DNA of 64,000 bases, from NCBI RefSeq assembly GCF_024438035.1, contig NZ_JANFQF010000024.1, forward strand, positions 28,376 through 92,375, in the 5' to 3' direction. The stretch comes from Rhodococcus tibetensis. GTDB lineage: Bacteria > Actinomycetota > Actinomycetes > Mycobacteriales > Mycobacteriaceae. Both the position numbers and the translations under genes were made by a program. This document shows, piece after piece, positions 27,214 through 36,540 of this stretch. Positions within the stretch are counted from its first letter, which is position 1. Each line of letters starts with the position of its first letter. The notes beneath the pieces were generated by a model that was given only the letters and a program-made list of their open reading frames with translations, did not search any database and was not told where the DNA came from.

Positions 27214-28419
27214 ATGATTCTGCGCGGCACTGTAATCGGAGCTCTCGGTGCCGGCGCATCGAGCGATCCGGTGATTTCCGACGGAGTGGTGGTCACCGAG
27301 GGGCACCGGATCTCCTGGGTCGGTCCCGCAGCACTGTTTTCCGGCGATACGCCGCTGCCCGCACCGACCGAGTCGATACTGCTGCCGGGGCTCATCGATG
27401 TGCATTGTCACGGTGGCGCCGGTGCCGGATTTCCCAACGCCGACGCAGTCGGGGCCGGCCGCGCCGCAGCTCACCATCGCGCGCACGGCACGACCGGCCT
27501 GCTCGCGAGCCTGGTGTCGGCGGGGGAGCAGGACCTGGTGCGGCAGGCGCGGATCCTCGCCGGGCTGGTCGAGAGTGGGACGTTGCTGGGCATCCACCTC
27601 GAGGGACCGTTTCTCTCCGAGGCCCGCTGCGGCGCACAGGATCCTGCCTCGATCGTGCCCGGCGACCCCGACCTGTTCGACAGGGTCTGCGACGCAGCGC
27701 GAGGTACTGTCCGTTCGATGACGTTGGCGCCCGAGACCGCTCACTTCGGGGCATTGCTGGCAGCGATGCGACGGTGGGACGTGGTGCCGAGTTTCGGCCA
27801 CACCGACGCGGACGCGCGAACCACGGCGGCCCGCATCGCCGACGCGACGGGCAGGCCCGTGACCGCCACGCATCTCTTCAACGCGATGCCGCCGTTCCAT
27901 CACCGGGCACCCGGCCCGGTGGGTGCGTTCCTGGCGGCAGCCGGTCGCGGCGACGTCGTGTTGGAATTGATCGCCGACGGTGTGCATCTCGCACCGGAGA
28001 CGGTGTCGATGGTGTTCGACACGGTCGGACCGGACAACATTATCCTCGTCAGTGATGCCATGGCGGCGGCCGGAATGGCAGACGGCGCCTACGAACTCGG
28101 ACCCCTGGAGGTGGAGGTTTCCGGTGGTGTCGCGCGTCTGACGACGTCCGACGGATCGCAGGGCGCCATCGCCGGCGGCACCGCGCGGCTTCTCGAGGTG
28201 GTGCGGAGCGCCGTTTTCGACAGTGGCGTCGCTCTCCCCGACGCGGTGGCAGCCGCCAGTAGAACCCCCGCCCGTGTAATCGGGATGCACTCCGAGCGCG
28301 GCACCCTGGCGCCGGAGTTCCGCGCCGACATCGTCATCACCGATCAACAACTGCGTCCGCGCTGCGTACTCGTCGGCGGTGCACCCGTCGACACGGAAGG
28401 ATCCGCATGGAAATCGTAA
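27214..28419 (+). CDS. nagA: N-acetylglucosamine-6-phosphate deacetylase
   Basis: 401 aa from ATG 27214. Amidohydrolase fold: metal ligands H64 and H66 in GLIDVHCHGGAG, HLEGPFLSEARCGAQ, GHTDADA, ATHLFNAM and the catalytic Asp in ILVSDAMAA. It removes acetate from GlcNAc-6-P made by the PTS. The C-terminal part carries the usual DIVITD strand of amidohydrolases. Its end overlaps nagB by 13 bases, so the two are translated together. Confidence 0.94.
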   Translation: MILRGTVIGALGAGASSDPVISDGVVVTEGHRISWVGPAALFSGDTPLPAPTESILLPGLIDVHCHGGAGAGFPNADAVGAGRAAAHHRAHGTTGLLASLVSAGEQDLVRQARILAGLVESGTLLGIHLEGPFLSEARCGAQDPASIVPGDPDLFDRVCDAARGTVRSMTLAPETAHFGALLAAMRRWDVVPSFGHTDADARTTAARIADATGRPVTATHLFNAMPPFHHRAPGPVGAFLAAAGRGDVVLELIADGVHLAPETVSMVFDTVGPDNIILVSDAMAAAGMADGAYELGPLEVEVSGGVARLTTSDGSQGAIAGGTARLLEVVRSAVFDSGVALPDAVAAASRTPARVIGMHSERGTLAPEFRADIVITDQQLRPRCVLVGGAPVDTEGSAWKS

Positions 28420-29186
28420 TTCGCTCGACACCCGCGGACGTCAGTTCCACCGTGGCGGACATCGTCGAAGGTTATGTGCGCCGAGGTCCCGCCACGCTGG
28501 GTCTCGCAACCGGTTCGTCGCCACTGGGCAGTTACCGGGAACTCGCCCGACGTCACCGGCAGCAGGCACTCGACTTCTCGGCTGCGCGGGGTTTCCTTCT
28601 CGACGAGTACGTCGGACTTCCGAAGAGCCACGACCAGTCCTACTTCTCGGTGATTCGGTCGGAGTTCGTCGACCATGTGAATCTCGACCCCGACCGAGTG
28701 CTGAGTCCCAATGGGGAAGGCGCCGACATCGCCGGCGAGGGTGCCCGGTACGACGCGGCGATCAGGGAGGCCGGCGGTGTGGACGTGCAGCTTCTCGGTA
28801 TCGGGACGGACGGGCACATCGGGTTCAATGAACCGGGTTCCTCGCTCAGTTCGCGCACCCGCGTCAAGACCCTGACCGAACAAACCCGGCTCGACAACGC
28901 GCGATTCTTCGACAGCGTGGACGACGTGCCGCACCACGTGCTCACCCAGGGGCTGGGCACGATCAGCGAAGCGCGGCATCTCGTGATGGTCGCGTACGGA
29001 AAGGGAAAAGCGGGCGCGATTGCCGCTGCGGTGGAGGGCCCGCTGTCTGCGTTCTGCCCGGCTTCGGTGATGCAGCTGCACCCACATGTGACGGTGGTGG
29101 TCGACGAGGCTGCGGCGAGCAAGCTGGCACTGGCGGATTACTACCGATACGCCTTGGAGCACAAACCTTCCTGGCAAACGTTCTAG
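28407..29186 (+). CDS. nagB: glucosamine-6-phosphate deaminase
   Basis: 259 aa. LATGSSPLGSYRELAR binds the sugar phosphate, FLLDEYVGLP holds the catalytic Asp region, and LLGIGTDGHIGFNEPGSS is the NagB signature. It converts GlcN-6-P to fructose-6-P and ammonia, feeding glycolysis. It overlaps nagA by 13 bases and its stop directly abuts the cutC ATG. The pathway import-deacetylation-deamination is complete here. Confidence 0.95.
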   Translation: MEIVIRSTPADVSSTVADIVEGYVRRGPATLGLATGSSPLGSYRELARRHRQQALDFSAARGFLLDEYVGLPKSHDQSYFSVIRSEFVDHVNLDPDRVLSPNGEGADIAGEGARYDAAIREAGGVDVQLLGIGTDGHIGFNEPGSSLSSRTRVKTLTEQTRLDNARFFDSVDDVPHHVLTQGLGTISEARHLVMVAYGKGKAGAIAAAVEGPLSAFCPASVMQLHPHVTVVVDEAAASKLALADYYRYALEHKPSWQTF

Positions 29187-29981
29187 ATGACAGCACGCAG
29201 ACCGGTCTTCGAGCTCGCAGTGCAGGACGTCGCGGGCGCCCGGATCGCCCGCCGCACCGGGGCTGCGCGCGTCGAGTTGTGCGCCGCTCTCGGTGCGACG
29301 GGCGGTGTCACTCCGAGTGTCGGAATGATCGAGGCGGTCGCCGCCGAGGGAATCGGTGTGCACCCGCTGATTCGCTGCCGTCCCGGTGGGTTCGTCTACA
29401 GCCGAGAGGAACTCGCGGTCATGGCACGGGACGTTCGGGCGGCTCTGGCCGCGGGTGCGGCCGGTGTCGTACTCGGTGCCCTCACCGAGTCGGGGCAGAT
29501 CGACGCCGAGGCGATTGCGGTCCTCCTCGACCGCGTGGATCCCGCCACCGAGGTGACGTTTCACCGGGCGATGGATGTAGTGGACGATCGGGCGGCCGCG
29601 CTCGATGTCCTCGTCGAGTCGGGCATCACCCGGGTGCTCACCTCGGGTGGGGCCCCGCGGTGCATCGACGGACTCGATGCGCTCGCCGCGATGGCAGTCC
29701 GTGCGGGTGGCCGCATTCAGGTGATGGCCGGTGGTGGGCTTCGTGTCGAGGACATCACCGCTGTCACCGAATGTGGGGTGGACGCTGTCCATCTCTCGGC
29801 TCGACGACCGGTCGTGGACGCAGGAGGGTCGGGTGGCGGAACCGGCAGCTACGAGGTCACAGACGAGACCACAGCCATGGCGGCAGCCGCTGCAGTCAGG
29901 GCAGAGTCAGCCGCTCGGCGTGCCGCACCGCGGCCTCGAGGTGCCGGTCCGCGGTCGTCAGGTCCAGGCGTGCGTCACTGA
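29187..29981 (+). CDS. cutC: CutC-family protein
   Basis: 264 aa. TIM-barrel CutC fold: ELAVQDVAGARIARRTGAAR, RVELCAALGATGGVTPSVG, HPLIRCRPGGFVYS, VTFHRAMDVV and RVLTSGGAPRCIDG. The family was named for copper tolerance in E. coli, but that role has been questioned, and CutC often sits in sugar-catabolic operons. Here it directly follows nagB without a gap, so a job in aminosugar metabolism is more likely. The last 86 bases overlap an opposing gene, and the C-terminal 35 residues are Ala/Arg-rich and may be non-conserved. Confidence 0.88.
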   Translation: MTARRPVFELAVQDVAGARIARRTGAARVELCAALGATGGVTPSVGMIEAVAAEGIGVHPLIRCRPGGFVYSREELAVMARDVRAALAAGAAGVVLGALTESGQIDAEAIAVLLDRVDPATEVTFHRAMDVVDDRAAALDVLVESGITRVLTSGGAPRCIDGLDALAAMAVRAGGRIQVMAGGGLRVEDITAVTECGVDAVHLSARRPVVDAGGSGGGTGSYEVTDETTAMAAAAAVRAESAARRAAPRPRGAGPRSSGPGVRH

Positions 29982-30147
29982 GGTTGTCGATCACCTCGAG
30001 CACCACGGATTCGTCGCCGCTGGCGAGCGTGCTCCGGTCGAGCAGGTCGAATGCCTCGGTCAGGTCCTTGATCCGCTGCTCGAACGCGTTCAGATCGGAC
30101 CGCAGTCGAGCGGTGGACTGGACAAGGTCGTCAACGCTCGCGGTCAT
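29896..30147 (-). CDS. small coiled-coil hypothetical protein
   Basis: 83 aa starting MTASVDDLVQSTARLRSDLN. Predicted to be almost all helical with heptad-like spacing (LNAFEQRIKDLTEAFDLLD), acidic, no membrane span. No family recognised. It lies antisense to the last 86 bases of cutC, so one of the two ends may be mis-assigned. The start ATG at 30147 is preferred to one seven codons upstream because the intervening residues are atypical. Confidence 0.5.
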   Translation of the reverse strand: MTASVDDLVQSTARLRSDLNAFEQRIKDLTEAFDLLDRSTLASGDESVVLEVIDNLSDARLDLTTADRHLEAAVRHAERLTLP

Positions 30148-30312
30148 GCCTGTACCCCTCGTTCGCACCTCGTCGGGTCACGTCCGCGATACGAACCGGG
30201 CGGCCAGACTCCACGAAGGAGATACCACCGTTCATTGACCGGTAAACCAGCTCTGTATGCCCGGTCGTTTCGGCGAAGGTATGCCCTGGAGGGCGCGCGC
30301 TATGGTCTTGCG

Positions 30313-30756
30313 GTGACAGATGCGTGGGAGCCCGGCGCTGCCGGTGTGTTGCAGTTTCCGTCGGGTCGACTCGTGCGTGGGCGGGGGCTCCGGCGGCCGA
30401 TTCCACCCGCTCCTCGTCCCACCTTTGCGCTGTATCTGTTGGGCCGGCGCCCGCCACCCCTCGATTGGGAACATCGCTGGCTGCGCTGGCCCGACTTCTG
30501 GTTGCCTTCCGATCGCACCGAGGCGGCAACTGCACTGCGGGAAGTGTGGGCGCGGGCGGAGTCCGACCGAGTCGAAATTGCCTGTGGGGGCGGCTATGGG
30601 CGCACGGGAACAGCACTTGCCTGCCTCGCCGTACTCGACGGGGTGCCTCGCGAGGAGGCGGTCGACTATGTCCGCCGGCACTATTCGCACCGCGCCGTCG
30701 AGACACCGTGGCAACGCCGGTTCGTTTCCCGCTTCCCGGATGCCGACGAGCAATAA
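30313..30756 (+). CDS. protein-tyrosine phosphatase-like protein
   Basis: 147 aa with a GTG start. The catalytic P-loop is CGGGYGRTGTALACLAVLDG (C-x5-R-T/S). WLRWPDFWLPSD upstream may supply the general acid Asp as in dual-specificity phosphatases, and EEAVDYVRRHYSHRAVETPW downstream resembles the C-terminal helices of that fold. Small actinobacterial proteins of this type are annotated as phosphatases without known substrates. No ATG is available in frame. Stand-alone gene before the valine operon, with a 230-base gap. Confidence 0.7.
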   Translation: MTDAWEPGAAGVLQFPSGRLVRGRGLRRPIPPAPRPTFALYLLGRRPPPLDWEHRWLRWPDFWLPSDRTEAATALREVWARAESDRVEIACGGGYGRTGTALACLAVLDGVPREEAVDYVRRHYSHRAVETPWQRRFVSRFPDADEQ

Positions 30757-30900
30757 GGTCGTCGGCATGACCGACCTCTCGCATATGACCCCGGTCGTCC
30801 GGCGTCTCTCGGTCCGCACCCGTTCCGACCGCGTCGCACCCCGCCCGCGGGGTGGGATGTGCACCGAAAGTCCGCGGATCGGCGAGGCGGGCCCGCACAC

Positions 30901-30934
30901 GTCTAGACATACATGGACATCCAACTATAGGATG
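30901..30934. promoter_or_regulatory. candidate operator region of the mmsA operon
   Basis: GTCTAGAC, a perfect 8-bp palindrome, lies at 30901-30908, and CATCC-n7-GGATG follows at 30918-30934. Both are 52-86 bases before the mmsA ATG, in the promoter zone of the valine operon. No adjacent regulator gene can be matched to them. Confidence 0.4.
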
Positions 30935-30986
30935 GGCTACATCTTCGGAACTCCCTGATTCATCGAGCAAGGAACGGGTTCGCACA

Positions 30987-32522
30987 ATGGTTCAAGAGCT
31001 ATCCCACTTCGTCGGCGGCAAGCGCGTACCAGGTGCCTCCAACAGGTTCGGCGACGTCTACGACCCCAACACCGGTGAGGTGCAGGCGCGGGTGCCGCTG
31101 GCGGACAAGGCCGAGACCGAGGCGATCATCGCCAACGCGGTGGAAGCCCAGCGCGAATGGGCCGCTTTCAATCCGCAGAAGCGCGCTCGCGTCCTCATGA
31201 AGTTCCTGCAGTTGGTGCAGGAAGAGATGGACTCGCTGGCACGTCTGCTCTCCTCCGAGCACGGCAAGACCATCCCCGACGCGAAGGGTGACATCCAGCG
31301 CGGTCTCGAGGTCATCGAGTTCGCCGTCGGCGCGCCGCACCTGCTCAAGGGCGAATACACCGACACCGCCGGGACCGGTATCGACGTGTACTCCATGCGT
31401 CAGCCGCTCGGAGTCGTCGCCGGTATCACCCCCTTCAACTTCCCGGCCATGATTCCGCTGTGGAAAGCCGGCCCCGCCCTCGCCGCAGGTAACGCCTTCA
31501 TTCTCAAACCTTCCGAGCGGGATCCCTCGGTGCCGCTGCGCCTGGCCGAGCTGTTTGTGGAGGCTGGATTGCCCGCCGGCGTCTTCAACGTGGTCAACGG
31601 TGACAAGGAAGTGGTCGACGTCCTGCTTACCGATGACCGCATCAAGGCCGTCGGCTTCGTCGGGTCCACCCCGATCGCGCAGTACATCTACGAGACCGCC
31701 GCGGCCCACGGCAAGCGCGCCCAGTGCTTCGGCGGCGCCAAGAACCACGCCGTCGTCATGCCCGACGCAGACCTCGACGAGGTAGCCGACGCGCTCATCG
31801 GCGCTGGTTACGGCTCTGCCGGTGAACGCTGCATGGCAATCTCCGTTGCCGTTCCGGTCGGTCAGGAAACCGCGGACGCTCTGGTTGCGAAGCTCACCGA
31901 GCGGGTCGCGAAACTGCGCATCGGACGTAGTGACGACGAGTCGGCAGACTTCGGGCCGCTGGTGAGCCAGGATGCTGTCGACCGGGTGAATGAGTACATC
32001 CAGATCGGCATCGACGAGGGCGCCGAAGCGGTCGTCGACGGCCGTGGATTCACCCTGGAGGGCCATGAGGCCGGCTTCTTCGCGGGCGCCACTCTGTTCG
32101 ACAAGGTGACACCCGATATGCGTGTCTACAAGGAAGAGATTTTCGGACCCGTGCTGCTTATCGCCCGGGCCGCCGACTACGAAGAGGCTCTGCGACTGCC
32201 CAGCGACCACGAGTACGGCAACGGAGTCGCGATCTTCACCCGCGACGGCGACACCGCCCGCGACTTCACGAACCGGGTGAACGTCGGCATGGTCGGCGTC
32301 AACGTACCGATCCCCGTGCCGATCGCCTACCACACGTTCGGCGGATGGAAGCGTTCCGGTTTCGGCGACCTCAACCAGCACGGTCCAGACTCCTTCCGCT
32401 TCTACACCAAGACCAAGACCGTGACGCAGCGCTGGCCTTCCGGCAAGAAGGAAGCAGGGTCCGAGGGTCACTCCGCAGGCTCCGCTCCTGACAATCACTT
32501 CGTCATCCCGACCATGAACTGA
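30987..32522 (+). CDS. mmsA: methylmalonate-semialdehyde dehydrogenase (CoA-acylating)
   Basis: 511 aa starting MVQELSHFVGGKRV. Aldehyde dehydrogenase fold with the MMSDH-specific stretch PFNFPAMIPLWKAGPALAAG, GFVGSTPIAQYIYE, the catalytic Cys in GSAGERCMAIS and VGVNVPIPVPIAYHTFGGWK near the C terminus. It oxidises methylmalonate semialdehyde to propionyl-CoA, NAD and CoA dependent, the last step of the valine branch. First gene of a five-gene operon (mmsA, acd, hibch, mmsB, ech) with ATGA/GTGA overlaps. The C-terminal tail of about 25 residues, Gly/Ser-rich, is longer than in many homologues. Confidence 0.94.
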   Translation: MVQELSHFVGGKRVPGASNRFGDVYDPNTGEVQARVPLADKAETEAIIANAVEAQREWAAFNPQKRARVLMKFLQLVQEEMDSLARLLSSEHGKTIPDAKGDIQRGLEVIEFAVGAPHLLKGEYTDTAGTGIDVYSMRQPLGVVAGITPFNFPAMIPLWKAGPALAAGNAFILKPSERDPSVPLRLAELFVEAGLPAGVFNVVNGDKEVVDVLLTDDRIKAVGFVGSTPIAQYIYETAAAHGKRAQCFGGAKNHAVVMPDADLDEVADALIGAGYGSAGERCMAISVAVPVGQETADALVAKLTERVAKLRIGRSDDESADFGPLVSQDAVDRVNEYIQIGIDEGAEAVVDGRGFTLEGHEAGFFAGATLFDKVTPDMRVYKEEIFGPVLLIARAADYEEALRLPSDHEYGNGVAIFTRDGDTARDFTNRVNVGMVGVNVPIPVPIAYHTFGGWKRSGFGDLNQHGPDSFRFYTKTKTVTQRWPSGKKEAGSEGHSAGSAPDNHFVIPTMN

Positions 32523-32533
32523 AACGGAACTCC

Positions 32534-33697
32534 ATGTTCACCTTGACCGATGACGAGCGGGCGATCAGCGACACGGCCCGCGACTTCGCGGCCGAGCATC
32601 TCGCGCCTCACGCAGTGGAATGGGATCAGACCAAACACTTTCCGGTGGACGTCCTTCGCAAGGCGGCGTCCCTGGGAATGGGCGGCATCTACATTCGTGA
32701 GGACGTGGGCGGGTCCGAATTGACCCGTGTCGACGCAGCGCGAATCTTCGAGCAGCTCGCCAAGGGCTGTCCGTCGATCGCCGCGTACATCTCCATCCAC
32801 AACATGGTCACGTGGATGATCGACAAATTCGGCAACGACGAGCAGCGCCACGCCTGGGTGCCCGGGCTCTGCTCGATGGATCAGCTGGGCAGTTACTGCC
32901 TCACCGAGCCGGGTGCCGGTTCGGACGCCGCCGCGCTGAGTACTCGGGCGGTCCGGAACGGTGACGATTACGTCCTCAGCGGGGTCAAGCAGTTCATCTC
33001 CGGTGCCGGCACTTCCGACGTCTACGTCGTGATGGCCCGCACCGGGGACAGCGGACCCAAGGGAATCTCCGCGTTCATCGTCCCGAAGGATTCGAAAGGC
33101 CTGTCCTTCGGACCCAACGAGGTGAAGATGGGCTGGAACGCCCAGCCGACCCGGCAGGTGATCCTCGAGGACGTGCGGGTGCCGGCCGCTAATCTGCTGG
33201 GTTCGGAAGGTGGTGGTTTCCGGATCGCCATGGCAGGGCTCAACGGTGGGCGGCTCAATATCGCCGCCTGCTCGGTCGGTGGCGCGCAGGCTGCCCTCGA
33301 CAAGGCGGTGTCCTACCTCGCCGACCGTCGGGCGTTCGGTTCGCCGTTGCTGGAGTCGCAGGCGCTGCAGTTCCAGCTCGCCGACATGAAAACCGAGCTC
33401 GAGGCCGCCCGGACGCTGCTGTGGAGGGCAGCGTCCGCGCTGGAAGAAGGCGCCCCCGATGTGGTCGAACTGTGCGCGATGGCGAAGCGCTTCGCCACCG
33501 ACACCGGTTTCGAGGTCGCGAACAAGGCGCTGCAACTGCACGGCGGTTACGGCTATCTTGCGGAGTACGGAATCGAGAAGATCGTCCGCGATCTCCGCGT
33601 TCACCAGATCCTCGAAGGCAGCAACGAGATCATGCGGGTCGTCATCGCCCGGAGCGTCGTGGGAACCGCAGGACAGGGAAAGCAAGGAGCGGCATGA
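32534..33697 (+). CDS. acyl-CoA dehydrogenase, isobutyryl-CoA type
   Basis: 387 aa. LGSYCLTEPGAGSDAAAL (FAD/substrate signature 1), QFISGAGTSDVYVVMARTG, and QLHGGYGYLAEYGIEKIVRD (signature 2 with the catalytic base region). Context and the ACAD8-like sequence point to isobutyryl-CoA to methacrylyl-CoA oxidation in valine breakdown. It starts 11 bases after mmsA and overlaps the following hydrolase by 4 bases. Full length for the family (about 385 aa). Confidence 0.93.
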   Translation: MFTLTDDERAISDTARDFAAEHLAPHAVEWDQTKHFPVDVLRKAASLGMGGIYIREDVGGSELTRVDAARIFEQLAKGCPSIAAYISIHNMVTWMIDKFGNDEQRHAWVPGLCSMDQLGSYCLTEPGAGSDAAALSTRAVRNGDDYVLSGVKQFISGAGTSDVYVVMARTGDSGPKGISAFIVPKDSKGLSFGPNEVKMGWNAQPTRQVILEDVRVPAANLLGSEGGGFRIAMAGLNGGRLNIAACSVGGAQAALDKAVSYLADRRAFGSPLLESQALQFQLADMKTELEAARTLLWRAASALEEGAPDVVELCAMAKRFATDTGFEVANKALQLHGGYGYLAEYGIEKIVRDLRVHQILEGSNEIMRVVIARSVVGTAGQGKQGAA

Positions 33698-34794
33698 CAG
33701 ACACGGACACCACGACCCCCGAGGTTTTGATCGAGAAGAACGGCGGACTCGGCCGCATCGTTCTCAATCGGCCCAAGGCCATCAACGCGCTCAATCACAC
33801 GATGGTGCGGGAGATCGCGGCGGCGCTGGCCGAGTGGTCTGATGACGACGAGGTGCGTGCCGTGGTCGTCACCGGCGCGGGCGAGCGTGGCCTGTGCGCC
33901 GGTGGCGACATCGTGTCTATCTATCACGACGCCAAGGAGGGTGGTACCGGCTCGCGCGACTTCTGGCGTGACGAGTACATCCTCAATGCGGCCATCGCCC
34001 GTTACCGCAAACCGTATGTGGCGATCATGGACGGCATCGTGATGGGTGGCGGCGTCGGCGTCTCGGCGCACGGCAGCGTGCGGATCGTCACCGAACGGTC
34101 GATGATCGGGATGCCCGAGACCGGTATCGGTTTCGTCCCGGACGTCGGTGGCACCTACCTGTTGGCTCGCACACCGGGGGAGCTGGGCACGCACATCGCG
34201 CTCACCACCGCACGCCTGAGCGCGGGCGACGCCATTGCCTGCGGTTTCGCCGACCATTACCTGCCGTCGGAAAAGATCGAGAGCTTCATCGAGGCGGTGG
34301 CGGAGACGTCGATCGACGAGGCCCTCGCACAGTTCGCCGAACCTGCCCCAGTGTCCGAGCTTCTGGCACAGCAGAATTGGATCGACGCAGCGTACTCGGC
34401 TGACAGCGTCCCCCAGATCGTCTCACGGCTGCAGGGCAGCGACGTTCCGGAAGCGGCCAAGGCGGCCGAGCAGGTGCGCTCGAAGTCGCCGATCGCCGTT
34501 GCGGTCACCCTGCGGTCGCTGCGACGGGCCCGTGCGGCGGAAAGCCTCGAAGAGGTCCTCAATGAGGAATTCCGGGTGTCCGTAGCCTGCCTGAAGTCGC
34601 ACGACCTGGTCGAGGGGATCCGTGCGCAGGTGGTCGACAAGGACCGCAACCCGCAGTGGTCTCCCGCCACGATCGAGGAGGTCGACCCCGCGCAGGTCGA
34701 CAAGTTCTTCGCACCACTCGGCGACCTCGAACTCGGCCTCACGCCGCCGCAGCCTCGACCATCAGCCACCAGCGTCCAGGAGGGACTGCAATGA
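33694..34794 (+). CDS. 3-hydroxyisobutyryl-CoA hydrolase
   Basis: 366 aa starting MTDTDTTTPEVLIEKNGGLG. Crotonase fold of the HIBCH subgroup: GLCAGGDIVSIYHDAK, MGGGVGVSAHGSVRI, ETGIGFVPDVGGTYLL, and an added C-terminal region with SKSPIAVAVTLRSLRRARA absent from ordinary enoyl-CoA hydratases. It releases free 3-hydroxyisobutyrate from its CoA ester, which MmsB then oxidises. Its ATG overlaps the dehydrogenase stop and its stop overlaps mmsB. Confidence 0.93.
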   Translation: MTDTDTTTPEVLIEKNGGLGRIVLNRPKAINALNHTMVREIAAALAEWSDDDEVRAVVVTGAGERGLCAGGDIVSIYHDAKEGGTGSRDFWRDEYILNAAIARYRKPYVAIMDGIVMGGGVGVSAHGSVRIVTERSMIGMPETGIGFVPDVGGTYLLARTPGELGTHIALTTARLSAGDAIACGFADHYLPSEKIESFIEAVAETSIDEALAQFAEPAPVSELLAQQNWIDAAYSADSVPQIVSRLQGSDVPEAAKAAEQVRSKSPIAVAVTLRSLRRARAAESLEEVLNEEFRVSVACLKSHDLVEGIRAQVVDKDRNPQWSPATIEEVDPAQVDKFFAPLGDLELGLTPPQPRPSATSVQEGLQ

Positions 34795-35708
34795 GCACTA
34801 CTGTCGGATTTCTGGGACTCGGTCACATGGGCGGCCCGATGGCGGCCAACCTCGTCAAGGCAGGTTACTCGGTCGTCGGATTCGACCTCGCTCCCGCCGC
34901 GCTCGAGCAGGCCGTGAAAGACGGTGTCACTGTTGCTGATTCGGCAATCGATGCCGTTCGTGAGGCGCAGGTCGTCATCACGATGTTGCCGAGTGGCAAG
35001 CACGTCCTCGGTCTGTACCAAGAAATACTGCCTGCGGCGAAGCCGGGAACGCTCTTCATCGACTCGTCGACGATCGATGTCGCGGACGCCCGCGCCGCAC
35101 ACGACGAGGCGGTCAAGGCCGGTCATCGCTCTGTCGACGCCCCCGTCTCGGGTGGTGTCGTCGGCGCGACCGCCGGAACGCTCGCGTTCATGGTCGGCGG
35201 CGCGGAAGACGACTTCGAATCTGCCCGGCCTCTGCTCGAGGTAATGGGCAAGAAGGTCGTCCACTGCGGTGACCCGGGCAACGGCCAGGCCGCGAAGATC
35301 TGCAACAACATGATCCTCGGTGTCTCGATGATCGCCATCAGCGAGGCCTTCGTCCTCGGTGAGAAGCTGGGCCTGAGCAACCAGGCGCTGTTCGACGTCG
35401 CGTCCAACGCATCGGGGCAGTGCTGGGCGCTCACCACCAACTGTCCTGTGCCCGGGCCAGTTCCCGCCAGCCCCGCCAACCGCGATTACCAGCCCGGATT
35501 CGCGGCAGCGCTGATGGACAAGGATCTGGGTCTTGCCGCGAATGCTCTGCAGACCAACGGTGTGGAAGCGGAACTCGGACTCCGAGCTGCAGAACTGTAC
35601 AGCCGCTTCCATAACAGTGGTCATGGCGGCGAAGACTTCTCAGCCATCATCAGGGACATTCGCGAGCGTTCCACCGCCCAGACCGACCCGACCGGGGGAG
35701 ACCAGTGA
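34791..35708 (+). CDS. mmsB: 3-hydroxyisobutyrate dehydrogenase
   Basis: 305 aa from ATG 34791. [20 protein letters not shown] is the NAD-binding and family motif. The substrate-binding stretch [20 protein letters not shown] and the catalytic Lys in [15 protein letters not shown] are intact. It oxidises 3-hydroxyisobutyrate to methylmalonate semialdehyde, the MmsA substrate. GTGA overlap with the next gene. Full length for the family. Confidence 0.95.
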   Translation: MSTTVGFLGLGHMGGPMAANLVKAGYSVVGFDLAPAALEQAVKDGVTVADSAIDAVREAQVVITMLPSGKHVLGLYQEILPAAKPGTLFIDSSTIDVADARAAHDEAVKAGHRSVDAPVSGGVVGATAGTLAFMVGGAEDDFESARPLLEVMGKKVVHCGDPGNGQAAKICNNMILGVSMIAISEAFVLGEKLGLSNQALFDVASNASGQCWALTTNCPVPGPVPASPANRDYQPGFAAALMDKDLGLAANALQTNGVEAELGLRAAELYSRFHNSGHGGEDFSAIIRDIRERSTAQTDPTGGDQ

Positions 35709-36481
35709 CCGACTTCGACACCATCCTGCTGGGGCGCAAGGGCAGGGTAGGGATCATCACCCTCAACCGCCCCAAGGCGCTCAACGCCCTGAACTCGCAG
35801 CTGATGCGCGAGGTCGTCTCCGCCGTGGAGGAACTCGAAAACGACTCCGAGATCGGCGCCATTCTCGTCACAGGGTCCGATCGGGCTTTCGCTGCCGGCG
35901 CCGACATCAAAGAGATGCAGCCGAAGTCGTACATGGACGTGTACCTGGACGACTTCTTCTCCGCCTGGGACCGCCTCGCGGCGGCCCGTAAGCCCACCAT
36001 CGCCGCAGTCGCGGGATATGCGCTGGGCGGCGGGTGCGAGCTGGCGATGCTCTGCGACATCCTCATCGCCGCCGACACCGCGAAGTTCGGGCAGCCCGAG
36101 ATCAAACTGGGCGTGATCCCCGGTATCGGTGGATCTCAACGCCTGACCCGGGCGGTGGGCAAGGCCAAGGCCATGGAGCTGTGCCTGACCGGCCGGAACA
36201 TGGACGCGGAGGAAGCAGAACGCGCCGGACTGGTGTCGCGCATCGTCCCGGCCGCCGATCTGCTGGACGAGGCCCTGCAGACCGCGACCACCATCGCCGA
36301 AATGTCCCTCCCCGTTGCCATGATGGCGAAGGAGGCGGTCAACCGCTCATTCGAGACCACGTTGACCGAGGGAGTTCGCTTCGAGCGTCGAGTCTTTCAC
36401 TCGACCTTCGCGACGGAAGATCAGAAGGAAGGCATGGCGGCCTTCGTCGAGAAGCGTTCGCCGGTGTTCAAGCACCGCTAG
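35705..36481 (+). CDS. enoyl-CoA hydratase (methacrylyl-CoA hydratase role)
   Basis: 258 aa, GTG start inside the mmsB stop (GTGA). Crotonase signature [20 protein letters not shown], with the catalytic Glu pair in this and in [19 protein letters not shown], and the oxyanion-hole stretch [12 protein letters not shown]. In this operon its likely substrate is methacrylyl-CoA, hydrated to 3-hydroxyisobutyryl-CoA. Broad short-chain activity is also expected (EchA8-like). Last gene before a long hairpin. Confidence 0.93.
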   Translation: MTDFDTILLGRKGRVGIITLNRPKALNALNSQLMREVVSAVEELENDSEIGAILVTGSDRAFAAGADIKEMQPKSYMDVYLDDFFSAWDRLAAARKPTIAAVAGYALGGGCELAMLCDILIAADTAKFGQPEIKLGVIPGIGGSQRLTRAVGKAKAMELCLTGRNMDAEEAERAGLVSRIVPAADLLDEALQTATTIAEMSLPVAMMAKEAVNRSFETTLTEGVRFERRVFHSTFATEDQKEGMAAFVEKRSPVFKHR

Positions 36482-36487
36482 TTCTCC

Positions 36488-36540
36488 GCATACGACTCTC
36501 GCCCCGCACCGGAATCCGGTGCGGGGCGAGAGTCGTATGC
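36488..36540. terminator. long bidirectional hairpin terminator
   Basis: A perfect 25-bp inverted repeat (36488-36512 with 36516-36540) closes a 3-base AAT loop. It begins 7 bases after the enoyl-CoA hydratase stop and ends on the base before the marR stop codon on the other strand, so it serves both convergent operons. Confidence 0.9.
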
